Shown here: positions 25,750 to 33,828 of the stretch, piece after piece | Position numbering within the stretch: the first letter of the stretch is position 1 | Layout: each line of letters starts with the position of its first letter | NCBI GenBank assembly: GCA_913009735.1 | Contig: CAJVYU010000001.1 | Location: 1 to 64,000, forward strand | Direction: 5' to 3' | Length of the DNA stretch: 64,000 nt | From: an uncultured Fidelibacterota bacterium | GTDB lineage: Bacteria > Fidelibacterota > Marinisomatia > Marinisomatales > TCS55 | The notes under the pieces: generated by a model | The model's input: only the letters and a program-made list of their open reading frames with translations | Database searches by the model: none | Told to the model about the DNA's origin: nothing | Position numbers and translations under genes: made by a program

Positions 25750-26318
25750 TGAATATTATTAACATTGAATCTGCTGACGCGGTTATGAAGGCCTTTGATA
25801 TTCTTGAAAGTGGTGGAGTGATTGTTTACCCAACAGACACAATTTACGGTTTTGGCGTTGATGCTAAAAACGATGCAGCAATAAACAAATTAAATCTTAT
25901 TAAAGGCCGCCAACAATCAATCAGCGTCTTGGCTCCCGATAAAAAAACAGCTCTTTCATGGGCAAATATTTCTGCTGAAGAAAAAGAATCAATTGAGGAT
26001 AAACTTGGAGGAAATACGACAGTGATCTTTCCTGTAAAAAACGGTATCGTGAGTTCAATAATTTTAGGGAAAGACCATACTCTTGGAGTAAGAATCCCTC
26101 ATCATAAATTTTGCAATACGCTTTCATCAATTGCTTCAAACCCTTTCACAACCACCAGTGTAAATAAACACGGCTCTTTTCCATTGAATGATCCGGATAT
26201 AATTATTAATATATTTGGACATGATATTGATTTATTAATAGATGGAGGAAATTTAGAGGGTAATCAGAGCTCTGTTGTGTTTAAACTAGATCGTGGCGAA
26301 CTTATCCAAATAAGATAA
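25749..26318 (+). CDS. Threonylcarbamoyl-AMP synthase (Sua5/YrdC family)
   Basis: 189 residues. The family opening GGVIVYPTDTIYGFGVDA is followed by an IKGR substrate loop, VRIPHHKFC and TTSVNKHGSFP. It makes the L-threonylcarbamoyl adenylate used for t6A37 tRNA modification. Its ATG overlaps the stop of the acyltransferase gene. YciO-type paralogues share the fold, so TsaC function is likely but not proven. Confidence 0.87.
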   Translation: MNIINIESADAVMKAFDILESGGVIVYPTDTIYGFGVDAKNDAAINKLNLIKGRQQSISVLAPDKKTALSWANISAEEKESIEDKLGGNTTVIFPVKNGIVSSIILGKDHTLGVRIPHHKFCNTLSSIASNPFTTTSVNKHGSFPLNDPDIIINIFGHDIDLLIDGGNLEGNQSSVVFKLDRGELIQIR

Positions 26319-26322
26319 TACA

Positions 26323-27030
26323 ATGAGGATTTTCTTTATATTTATTTCAATACTGTCTATTTCATTTGGGCAAGATTTCCCCTTTAAGGTTGGAGAAAAA
26401 CTTGTTTATAATGTAAAATTCAATATTATTCCGTCAGGAGTAGCGTCTCTGGAAGTCTTATCTCGTGATTCAATCAACGGAAATGGCGTATACCATGCGC
26501 GTTTTACGGCAAAAACAAATTTAACATTCGATCCCTTATTTAAAATCAGAGATCAAATCGATATTTGGATGGATGAGCAAACCCTCTATACTCATCAATT
26601 AATTAAAACAATTCGAGAAGGAAAATACCGCAAAAAAATCTCTACAACGATTTATTATCAAGATTCACTAGCGGTCATTAATTCGGATTCAATAAAAATT
26701 CATGATGTGGTCCGTGATCCATATTCATTGTTCTATTATTTGAGATCTATACCATTAGAAATTGGTGAAGTATTAGAATTCAAGACATTTGAAAATAAAA
26801 ACACGACTTTGTTTAAATTATCTGTAACCGGGACAGAAAACATCTCTACTAAAGCGGGAACATTTTCATGTATTATTGTCCGTCCTTATCGTAAAGGGAA
26901 AACGCTTTTGAAAAATAAAGGCGATATGCAAATATGGTTCAGTAATGACGAAAGGCGATTACCGGTACAAATACAGATTAAAATGAAATTCGGTTCTATG
27001 CTGTTGAAACTAAAGAAAATTACTGAGTAA
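26323..27030 (+). CDS. DUF3108 domain protein, secreted
   Basis: 235 residues with a signal peptide (MRIFFIFISILSISFGQ). The mature part begins FPFKVGEKLVYNVKF and includes FDPLFKIRDQIDIWMDEQTL, typical of DUF3108 proteins. It is beta-rich and probably periplasmic or attached to the outer membrane. The function is unknown; the DUF is widespread in Gram-negative bacteria. The last 11 bases overlap the 3' end of rseP on the other strand. Confidence 0.85.
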   Translation: MRIFFIFISILSISFGQDFPFKVGEKLVYNVKFNIIPSGVASLEVLSRDSINGNGVYHARFTAKTNLTFDPLFKIRDQIDIWMDEQTLYTHQLIKTIREGKYRKKISTTIYYQDSLAVINSDSIKIHDVVRDPYSLFYYLRSIPLEIGEVLEFKTFENKNTTLFKLSVTGTENISTKAGTFSCIIVRPYRKGKTLLKNKGDMQIWFSNDERRLPVQIQIKMKFGSMLLKLKKITE

Positions 27031-28195
27031 TAAGCCGGCCAATATCATTTACAATTACTGTCGCAACAAGTAAGAGTAAAAACGCCATTCCAACTTGTTG
27101 AATAACCATCCTAACCTTTATAGAAAGTTTTCTGCGTATGATTCCCTCAATGATTAATATTAGAAGATGTCCGCCATCCAATCCGGGAATTGGCAAAATA
27201 TTAATAAATGCCAGGTTACAGCTTATTAGAGCCATAAACGTTAAGAGCGCCGTCCAGCCGGCTTTTGCCGTTTCACCGGCTAATTGAGCAATCATAATAG
27301 GACCGCCGAGATCTTTCAATGATGCATCTCCATTTGCCAACATTGATAACGACATAATAATCAGACCAAATCCATTCATGGTTGCAATGGAACCGGCTTG
27401 AATCGCTTCAACAAATCCTATGGGTCTAAAGTTATATTTTTGAATAATTCCTATTGCTCCAAGAGTATCTACTTTTCCATCAATAACAGCGACTTGGTAT
27501 TTTGTTTTCAAATCAATATTAAATTGTTCGACATCTCTTTCGATTATTAATGAAATTTCAGTGTTTGGCAGCGCATGAATTTTTGATGACATATCCGACC
27601 ATGTTTCTATTTCCTCACCGTTCACTGATAAAATACGATCACCCACCTGTAAGCCGGTATTTTCAGCCGGCATATTAGGGACCAATTGCGCTATAACGGG
27701 TTCATTGCTGAATTCAGGAACACCGGTATATTTAACAACACCTGCGAATAAAACAAAAGCCAGCAATATATTCATCATTACCCCGGCGCTCATGACCCAA
27801 GCTTGAGCCAGGGGCGATTTACTCATAAGTTCATCATCTGTATGGGAGAAATTTTCATCCAGGCTTTCATCTATGGAGCCTGCCATTCTTACGTAGCCTC
27901 CAAGCGGAATAAGGGCTAAACAATATTCCGTCTTTTTTCCTATCTTACCGGGTATATTGATTGTTTTTTCTATAATCGGTCCCCAGACAAGTTTTCTATC
28001 TTCACTAAAATAATAAAAATACACCTTGAATAACCACCCGTTATCCATCGAAGTGAACGTAATTAATCGTGGTGGAAACCCAATAGAAAAACGATCAACC
28101 CGTACGCCAACCGAACGAGCGGCTAAAAAATGCCCGAGCTCGTGTACGGTTACCAGAACGCCTAAAACAACAATTGTAGCCCAAAGTGTGGTCAT
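27020..28195 (-). CDS. rseP: Site-2 protease RseP
   Basis: 391 residues. HELGH at residues 18-22 supplies the zinc ligands; the third ligand is the Asp of PIPGLDGGHL near residue 345. A PDZ domain lies in the middle (AENTGLQVGDRILSVNGEEI). Inner-membrane metalloprotease that cleaves anti-sigma factors or signal-peptide remnants. It is the last gene of the long reverse-strand envelope cluster, directly after dxr, an arrangement shared with many bacteria. Confidence 0.95.
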   Translation of the reverse strand: MTTLWATIVVLGVLVTVHELGHFLAARSVGVRVDRFSIGFPPRLITFTSMDNGWLFKVYFYYFSEDRKLVWGPIIEKTINIPGKIGKKTEYCLALIPLGGYVRMAGSIDESLDENFSHTDDELMSKSPLAQAWVMSAGVMMNILLAFVLFAGVVKYTGVPEFSNEPVIAQLVPNMPAENTGLQVGDRILSVNGEEIETWSDMSSKIHALPNTEISLIIERDVEQFNIDLKTKYQVAVIDGKVDTLGAIGIIQKYNFRPIGFVEAIQAGSIATMNGFGLIIMSLSMLANGDASLKDLGGPIMIAQLAGETAKAGWTALLTFMALISCNLAFINILPIPGLDGGHLLILIIEGIIRRKLSIKVRMVIQQVGMAFLLLLVATVIVNDIGRLITQ

Positions 28196-28217
28196 CAGAA
28201 AAATTTACCTCATTTGA

Positions 28218-29363
28218 TTAATTAAATTCATTAACAAAATCCGTCGTCCAGAGTTCCAATTCTAATATTTCATCTAAAGTGGGTTCTGCTATCCATTGAT
28301 GAACAGCACATGTTTTTTCTATTACTTTTGGAATATCAATAAACTTGATACGGCCATTTAAAAATTGATATACGGCTTGTTCGTTGGCAACATTCAGAAC
28401 CACGGGTGTCGATCCACCGCTTTTCAGCGCATCATATGCTAACTTTATACAAGGAAATTTATCAAAATTGGGTGCTTCAAATGTAAGGTTCTTTATCTTT
28501 ACAAGATCAAGCGTTTCCCAGTTGGCTTCAACGTGCCGCGGAAATGACAACGAATATTGAATAGGTATTTTCATATCAGGGACACCTAATTGTGCTTTTA
28601 CCGAACCATCAAAAAATTCAATCATGGAATGAATGATAGATTCGGGATGAATGACGATCTCTATCTGATTTGCTTCCAGACCAAAAAGCCATTTTGCTTC
28701 TATCACTTCAAGCCCTTTGTTCATCATCGTTGCCGAATCAATGGTGATTTTATTCCCCATATTCCAGTTTGGGTGATTAAGGGCTTCTTTAGGCGTAATT
28801 TCGGAAAATGTATTGATATCTCTTGTTCTGAAAGGTCCGCCGCTTCCGGTCAATATAATTTTTTTAACATCGGACAAATCTTCTCCCGTTAAGCACTGCC
28901 AAATAGCAGAATGTTCGCTATCGACAGGAAATATTTTTGCGCCGGTTTTCTTTTTTACAGATTCTATTACGGAACCGGCCATGACGAGACTTTCCTTATT
29001 ACTTAATGCCACATTAACCCCGGCCTCAAGTGAGCGGATGGTTGGTTCCATCCCGGCGCTGCCAACCAAACCGTTCATTACAATATCAACATCATTTCTC
29101 CCGGCAATTTCTAATAATCCAGTTCGTCCCACTAAAACATCAATCGATTCAGGAATATTTTCCTTAACATATTCAACGAACGATTCTTCAATAATAACGA
29201 CTGCTTTTGGGTGAAACACATTGGCTTGTTTAATAAGTTTATCTGCATTTTTATTGGCAGTAAGATACACGATTTCTATTTCATCACCAAGATTATGACA
29301 TACCTTGAGTGTGTTTTCACCAATAGAACCTGTTGACCCAAGTATAGATAGTCGTTTTGACAT
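28218..29363 (-). CDS. dxr: 1-deoxy-D-xylulose 5-phosphate reductoisomerase
   Basis: 381 residues. NADPH motif GSTGSIGENTL, substrate motifs SNKESLVMAG, PVDSEHSAIWQ, TGSGGPFR, and DSATMMNKGLEVIEAKWLF. It is the second step of the MEP isoprenoid pathway, supplying undecaprenyl precursors along with uppS at the other end of the cluster. The start overlaps the stop of the preceding unknown outer-membrane gene by one base. Confidence 0.96.
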   Translation of the reverse strand: MSKRLSILGSTGSIGENTLKVCHNLGDEIEIVYLTANKNADKLIKQANVFHPKAVVIIEESFVEYVKENIPESIDVLVGRTGLLEIAGRNDVDIVMNGLVGSAGMEPTIRSLEAGVNVALSNKESLVMAGSVIESVKKKTGAKIFPVDSEHSAIWQCLTGEDLSDVKKIILTGSGGPFRTRDINTFSEITPKEALNHPNWNMGNKITIDSATMMNKGLEVIEAKWLFGLEANQIEIVIHPESIIHSMIEFFDGSVKAQLGVPDMKIPIQYSLSFPRHVEANWETLDLVKIKNLTFEAPNFDKFPCIKLAYDALKSGGSTPVVLNVANEQAVYQFLNGRIKFIDIPKVIEKTCAVHQWIAEPTLDEILELELWTTDFVNEFN

Positions 29364-30064
29364 TAGAAAAATGACCTCAAAAGTTGGAGGTTAAATTGGA
29401 TAAATTTATAATGTATTTGTGTTTGAATATTGATATCAAACATTTTTAAATGATATTGTGTTCCCAAAATGAAATATGTTAGAGAATTTTCACGATTAGA
29501 TGGAATATTTTCATCATCAAAATTGCGAAAACTTGCGCGATAATTATTGTGACCTATCCCAAGGTTAATCGGGATTTCAGAAAGGGTTCTTCTCCATAAT
29601 AAACTGAAATCAATCATTCGCACTCTTAGATGTGAAGGTCCTTCCAGCCACCCCATACTAACTGATGCTGCCCAGGTCTGTTCATAATATTCCATCCCAT
29701 ATCCTGCTGCGTTTACGGATTCATCTTTTGGTGACAGCAAATTCATTTTTCCCTTTAACGCTAAATTATTTGTTACGAGTACTTGCCCTTCTATTATTGG
29801 TAAGAAAACGTGAGGATTTGTTTGTATTGATGTATTGGTCACATCCCAACCTAAAGGAAACGATATGGCAAGACCAAACCGTTTGGCTTCTGATAAATCC
29901 ATAAGGGTTGGTTGTCCAAGTGCTAAAACACTTGATCTTACAATGGGTTCAGTTTGTTTTAAAAAAATATTGCTGTTTGCTTCAGAAAGATCAAATGAAA
30001 GCCATTGGGCGGATACTGAAACCACGATTGTCGAAAAATATATTGCTATAAGCCGAATCCGCAT
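29363..30064 (-). CDS. Unknown secreted or outer-membrane protein between lpxA and dxr
   Basis: 233 residues with a signal peptide (MRIRLIAIYFSTIVVSVSAQ). The mature part shows alternating strands consistent with a small barrel and ends in L-R-S-F-F. I recognise no family. It is tightly packed: 17 bases after the lpxA stop and one base overlapping dxr, so it is co-transcribed with lipid A and isoprenoid genes. The placement suggests envelope biogenesis; nothing else supports a function. Confidence 0.75.
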   Translation of the reverse strand: MRIRLIAIYFSTIVVSVSAQWLSFDLSEANSNIFLKQTEPIVRSSVLALGQPTLMDLSEAKRFGLAISFPLGWDVTNTSIQTNPHVFLPIIEGQVLVTNNLALKGKMNLLSPKDESVNAAGYGMEYYEQTWAASVSMGWLEGPSHLRVRMIDFSLLWRRTLSEIPINLGIGHNNYRASFRNFDDENIPSNRENSLTYFILGTQYHLKMFDINIQTQIHYKFIQFNLQLLRSFF

Positions 30065-30081
30065 CTAAAACATACTCCATT

Positions 30082-30858
30082 TCAAATGATGCCCCGCTTG
30101 CTGGTTTCAATAAAATTCACAATTGTATTTATTTCATCAATATTTTCAAAATCGGATTTGATTTTATTCAGCGCTTCTTTCCTGTTCAAATCTTCTGATC
30201 TGAAATACAACCGATACGCTTCCTTTATTACACTGCGTGTTTTCTTATCAAAACCACGTCTGCGAAGGCCTATTTGGTTTACACCTGCAAATTTCAACGG
30301 TTCACCTGCTCCTAAAATATATGGTGGAACATCCTGAACCGCTCTAAATCCACCACCAATGAATACGTGATCTCCAATTTTAGTAAATTGATGTACAAGT
30401 ACACCGCCACCTAACGAAACATACTCACCCAATTCAACATGCCCGCCCAGGGTGGCCAAATTGGCCATGACGACATTATTTCCCACCACACAATCATGAG
30501 CGACATGTGTACATGTCATTAACAATACATCATTACCAACTTTGGTTATTCCTTTTTCTGCTGTTCCACGATTGATCGTAACCGATTCTCGTATGATAAC
30601 ATTATTTCCAATATGAGTGGCTGTTATTTCACCGGAAAATTTTAAATCTTGTGGAATTTCGCCAATGGAACAATTGTGAAAAATTTTTCCATTACTTCCT
30701 ATGGTTGTTTCGGCTTTTATGGTTGTGTGATTACCAATACTTGTATTGTCGCCAATGCAAACATTTTCCTCAATAATGCTAAACGGTCCTATGGAAACAT
30801 TCGTGCCCAGCTCTGCTTTGGATGAAACCAAGGCAGTTGTATGTATATTGGTTGAGAT
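30082..30858 (-). CDS. lpxA: UDP-N-acetylglucosamine acyltransferase LpxA, apparent ATC start
   Basis: Left-handed beta-helix hexapeptide repeats, catalytic His in CTHVAHDCVVG, and the C-terminal helical domain. First step of lipid A synthesis. The only ATG/GTG/TTG-type start near the N-terminus is a TTG at 30831, which would give 249 residues and cut the first coil. In frame upstream the sequence reads STNIHTTALVSSKAELG, matching the usual N-terminus. The frame is open back past the fabZ stop, and ATC at 30858-30856 has GGAG 7 bases upstream. That gives 258 residues, close to the 262 of E. coli. The fabZ TAA ends 2 bases before it. Confidence 0.9.
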   Translation of the reverse strand: MSTNIHTTALVSSKAELGTNVSIGPFSIIEENVCIGDNTSIGNHTTIKAETTIGSNGKIFHNCSIGEIPQDLKFSGEITATHIGNNVIIRESVTINRGTAEKGITKVGNDVLLMTCTHVAHDCVVGNNVVMANLATLGGHVELGEYVSLGGGVLVHQFTKIGDHVFIGGGFRAVQDVPPYILGAGEPLKFAGVNQIGLRRRGFDKKTRSVIKEAYRLYFRSEDLNRKEALNKIKSDFENIDEINTIVNFIETSKRGII

Positions 30859-30860
30859 AG

Positions 30861-31301
30861 TTACACTCCGGCTCGATCAACAATATTGGCCATAATAATA
30901 CCCTCGGCGACTTTTGTATCTTCTACGTAAGCTACTCCACCCAGTTTTACCGCATTCATGCGAATTTTAATTAATTCCATTTCGATACGAACTTGATCTC
31001 CCGGAACAATAGGTTTTCTAAACTTTGATTTTTCAACCGCGGAAAACCACATATTTTTTTTCATGGGATCTTCCACTGAATTAAGGACTAAAAAAGCACC
31101 TGCTTGTGCCATTGATTCCAAGATAAGGACGCCGGGCATTACCGGTTGTCCCGGGAAATGTCCCTGAAAGAATGGTTCATTTATTGTTACATTTTTCAAG
31201 GCTGTACAGCGTTTTCCGGGAACCAACTCAATAATTCTATCGATTAAAATGAATGGGTACCGGTGGGGTATGAGCTTCATGATCTCATCAATAGACAACA
31301 T
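30861..31301 (-). CDS. fabZ: 3-hydroxyacyl-ACP dehydratase FabZ
   Basis: 146 residues. IPHRYPFILIDRI and HFPGQPVMPGVLILE, containing the catalytic His and Glu. It dehydrates 3-hydroxyacyl-ACP in fatty-acid synthesis and competes with LpxA and LpxD for the same acyl donors, which explains the cluster. In many Bacteroidota FabZ is fused to LpxC; here the two genes are separate. Confidence 0.96.
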   Translation of the reverse strand: MLSIDEIMKLIPHRYPFILIDRIIELVPGKRCTALKNVTINEPFFQGHFPGQPVMPGVLILESMAQAGAFLVLNSVEDPMKKNMWFSAVEKSKFRKPIVPGDQVRIEMELIKIRMNAVKLGGVAYVEDTKVAEGIIMANIVDRAGV

Positions 31302-31319
31302 ATTTATTTCCCTCGTTGA

Positions 31320-32279
31320 TCAAATATTTAGTTTTGAAAAAAAGTCGGCATATTCCCGTCTCACCAACTTTACAAATTCCACATTACTGGCATGGCCGCT
31401 TCTGACCGCTGTAACATGACCTTTTATTGGAACACCCAACAACGCCAAATCGCCTATCAAGTCCAATGTTTTATGCCTTACCGGCTCATTTTTAAAACGT
31501 AATGTTTTGCCATTTAGGATTCCGTTAGCGCCGGAAATAATTGTTTCTTCTATGCCAAATAAATCCTGAAGACGATCCATTTCGCCCCGGGCAATTTTCT
31601 TATCAATAATAACTACTGCATTCTCCAGACTGCCGCCTTTGATTAATCCCTGTTCTTTCAGCATTTCAACTTCACTTAAAAAGCAAAATGTCCGTGCCGG
31701 GGCGACTTCTTTAGCAAAATCTTCTTTCATATTGTAGATTGCTTCATACTGTATTCCTAATTGGGGCAGGGGATAATCAACGGTGAAGGTTACTCGAAAA
31801 CGGTCTGCCGGTGTAACATGAATATCAATTTCTTTGACCGGATCAGAATACGCAACTGCATTACTGATAGGCAGAACTTTTCTTTCTGCATTTTGAGCTA
31901 CTTGGCCGGATTGTTTTAACACATCAACAAAATCTTTTGCGCTTCCATCCAACACGGGGGTTTCCTTGCTCGTCAGTTCAATAAGAATATTATCAATTCG
32001 CAAACCTGACACTGCCGCTAATGCATGCTCGACGGTATGAACCTTAACTCCATTTTGTTTAATAGTTGTTCCCCTGGAAATATCGACAACATGGTCAATA
32101 TCCGCTTTGATTGCTGCACTGCCTTTTATATCCGATCTTTTAAATTGTATGCCGTAGTTTTCGGGGGCGGGCTTAAATGTAATTTTACTTTCAACACCTG
32201 TATGAAGTCCCACGCCGGTACATGACACAGCATGTTTAATTGTCCGTTGACGGCGGTGACGTTTAAACGTCATTTTCAA
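31320..32279 (-). CDS. lpxC: UDP-3-O-acyl-N-acetylglucosamine deacetylase LpxC
   Basis: 319 residues. Zinc ligands are in HTVEHALAA and in RHKTLDLIGD; SGHASNVEFVK is the late family motif. The committed step of lipid A synthesis. It is unfused. The start overlaps the lpxD end by 17 bases. Confidence 0.96.
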   Translation of the reverse strand: MKMTFKRHRRQRTIKHAVSCTGVGLHTGVESKITFKPAPENYGIQFKRSDIKGSAAIKADIDHVVDISRGTTIKQNGVKVHTVEHALAAVSGLRIDNILIELTSKETPVLDGSAKDFVDVLKQSGQVAQNAERKVLPISNAVAYSDPVKEIDIHVTPADRFRVTFTVDYPLPQLGIQYEAIYNMKEDFAKEVAPARTFCFLSEVEMLKEQGLIKGGSLENAVVIIDKKIARGEMDRLQDLFGIEETIISGANGILNGKTLRFKNEPVRHKTLDLIGDLALLGVPIKGHVTAVRSGHASNVEFVKLVRREYADFFSKLNI

Positions 32280-33264
32280 TCTTTGAAATACGTTTTTTTA
32301 ATATGTCAATTTCTGACAAAACAGCATCTTTTTTGTTTTGTTCTCTTATCTCTCGGGCAGGCATCCCGGCATAAACTTTACCGCCGGAAAGCGATTTTGT
32401 TGCTCCGCTTCTGACTGCAAAAACTGCTCTATTGCCTATTTTTACATGAGGAACAACTCCTGATTGCCCTGCGAATATACAAAAGTCTCCTATTTCAACG
32501 CTCCCTGCAATCGCAACGCCTGCAGCGAACAAACATCCCCTGCCTGTTTTCACATTGTGAGCAATATGAACCAGGTTATCCATCTTGCTTCCAGGTCCAA
32601 TAAACGTGTCCCCGATTGTACCCCTATCGATTGAACAATTAGCGCCAATATCTACATTATCACTAATAACAACCGATCCTGTCTGCGGTGTTTTATGGTG
32701 AATTCCGTCCAATTCCACATAACCAAATCCATCACTACCGATGACTGTACCGCTAAAAATGGTACAACTGTTTCCAATTGTACAAGAATGGTAAACATGA
32801 ATGTTGCAATGCAAGTTACTATTTGCTCCCACAACAACGTTTCTTCCCAATACAGTATTGGCTCCGATCACCGTATTCTCCCCAATTCGTACACCCTCAT
32901 CAACAACGCAATTTGGTCCAATGCTTACATGACCGGAAATATTGGTGTTGTCCGAAATTGTGGCTGTCGGATGAATTCCCCAAACAATTTTTGGTTTATC
33001 CTGAAAGTATTCCAAGACTTTAGCAAACACCAATTGGGGATTATCAACAAGTATTCCATCAAAATTTGTTAATACGCTTTCATCGGCTGTGAGAATTGCA
33101 GATGCTGCAGTATCCTTTACATACTTCTTATATTTGGGATTGCTTAAAAAGGTGATCGTTCCGGATCGTCCTCTCTGAATCTCCGAAACACCATTTATTT
33201 CCAGTTTCGGATTACCCATGACCTTACCTCCGGTGAGGTCGGCCAATTTCCGCAATGAAGCCAA
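32263..33264 (-). CDS. lpxD: UDP-3-O-acylglucosamine N-acyltransferase LpxD
   Basis: 333 residues. The N-terminal uridine-binding domain (LADLTGGKVMGNPKLEINGV) precedes many hexapeptide repeats, the HIAHNVKTGRGC catalytic His, and a C-terminal helix. The start is TTG with no clear ribosome site; the family pattern MxxLxxLA supports it. It is the third step of lipid A synthesis. Confidence 0.95.
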   Translation of the reverse strand: MASLRKLADLTGGKVMGNPKLEINGVSEIQRGRSGTITFLSNPKYKKYVKDTAASAILTADESVLTNFDGILVDNPQLVFAKVLEYFQDKPKIVWGIHPTATISDNTNISGHVSIGPNCVVDEGVRIGENTVIGANTVLGRNVVVGANSNLHCNIHVYHSCTIGNSCTIFSGTVIGSDGFGYVELDGIHHKTPQTGSVVISDNVDIGANCSIDRGTIGDTFIGPGSKMDNLVHIAHNVKTGRGCLFAAGVAIAGSVEIGDFCIFAGQSGVVPHVKIGNRAVFAVRSGATKSLSGGKVYAGMPAREIREQNKKDAVLSEIDILKKRISKIENDV

Positions 33265-33272
33265 ATGAAATG

Positions 33273-33806
33273 TTATTTATCTTTTTCGGAAATATTATAC
33301 TTCCGTAGTTCGTAAAGAATCTCGTCAGTTACATCATACGAAGGATTACCATAGAGCAACGAAACAGACCCATCAATAATATAATCATATCCTTTCTCTG
33401 CAGCCACTTTATCAACTGCCCTTTTTACTTTTGAAAGAATCTCAAATTCCATCTGGGCTTGTTTTTGGTATAGCTCTCCTTCTGGTCCTACTTTTTCAGC
33501 TTGAAATATTTGCAATCCACGTTCTTTTTCACCAATCTCCTGTTCTTTTTCCCGGCGCCATTCCGGAGAACTCATTAATCGTTGCGTTTCATAAGCATTT
33601 TTCAAGCTGTCCAATGCCATCAGTTGTATTTGATATTCCATTTGCACATCTCGGAATTCTGACTGAAGCTGCGCTTCTGCATCTTTGAATTCTTCGTATT
33701 CGGATCGTATACGATCCGATTGGACAAAACCGATTTTTATTTCTGCAAGCAATGCTGATGTTAGCAAACCTGCCATGATTGTAACATACATGATTGTTTT
33801 TCGCAC
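33273..33806 (-). CDS. OmpH/Skp-family periplasmic chaperone
   Basis: 177 residues with a signal peptide (MRKTIMYVTIMAGLLTSALLA). IKIGFVQSDRI is the family start; a long Glu/Gln-rich coiled coil (about 35-125) follows, then a globular YDYIIDGSVSLLYG strand. Skp proteins are trimers that hold unfolded outer-membrane proteins for BamA, encoded just upstream. Confidence 0.93.
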   Translation of the reverse strand: MRKTIMYVTIMAGLLTSALLAEIKIGFVQSDRIRSEYEEFKDAEAQLQSEFRDVQMEYQIQLMALDSLKNAYETQRLMSSPEWRREKEQEIGEKERGLQIFQAEKVGPEGELYQKQAQMEFEILSKVKRAVDKVAAEKGYDYIIDGSVSLLYGNPSYDVTDEILYELRKYNISEKDK

Positions 33807-33828
33807 AAGTACTCCTTGATTCAGTTAT

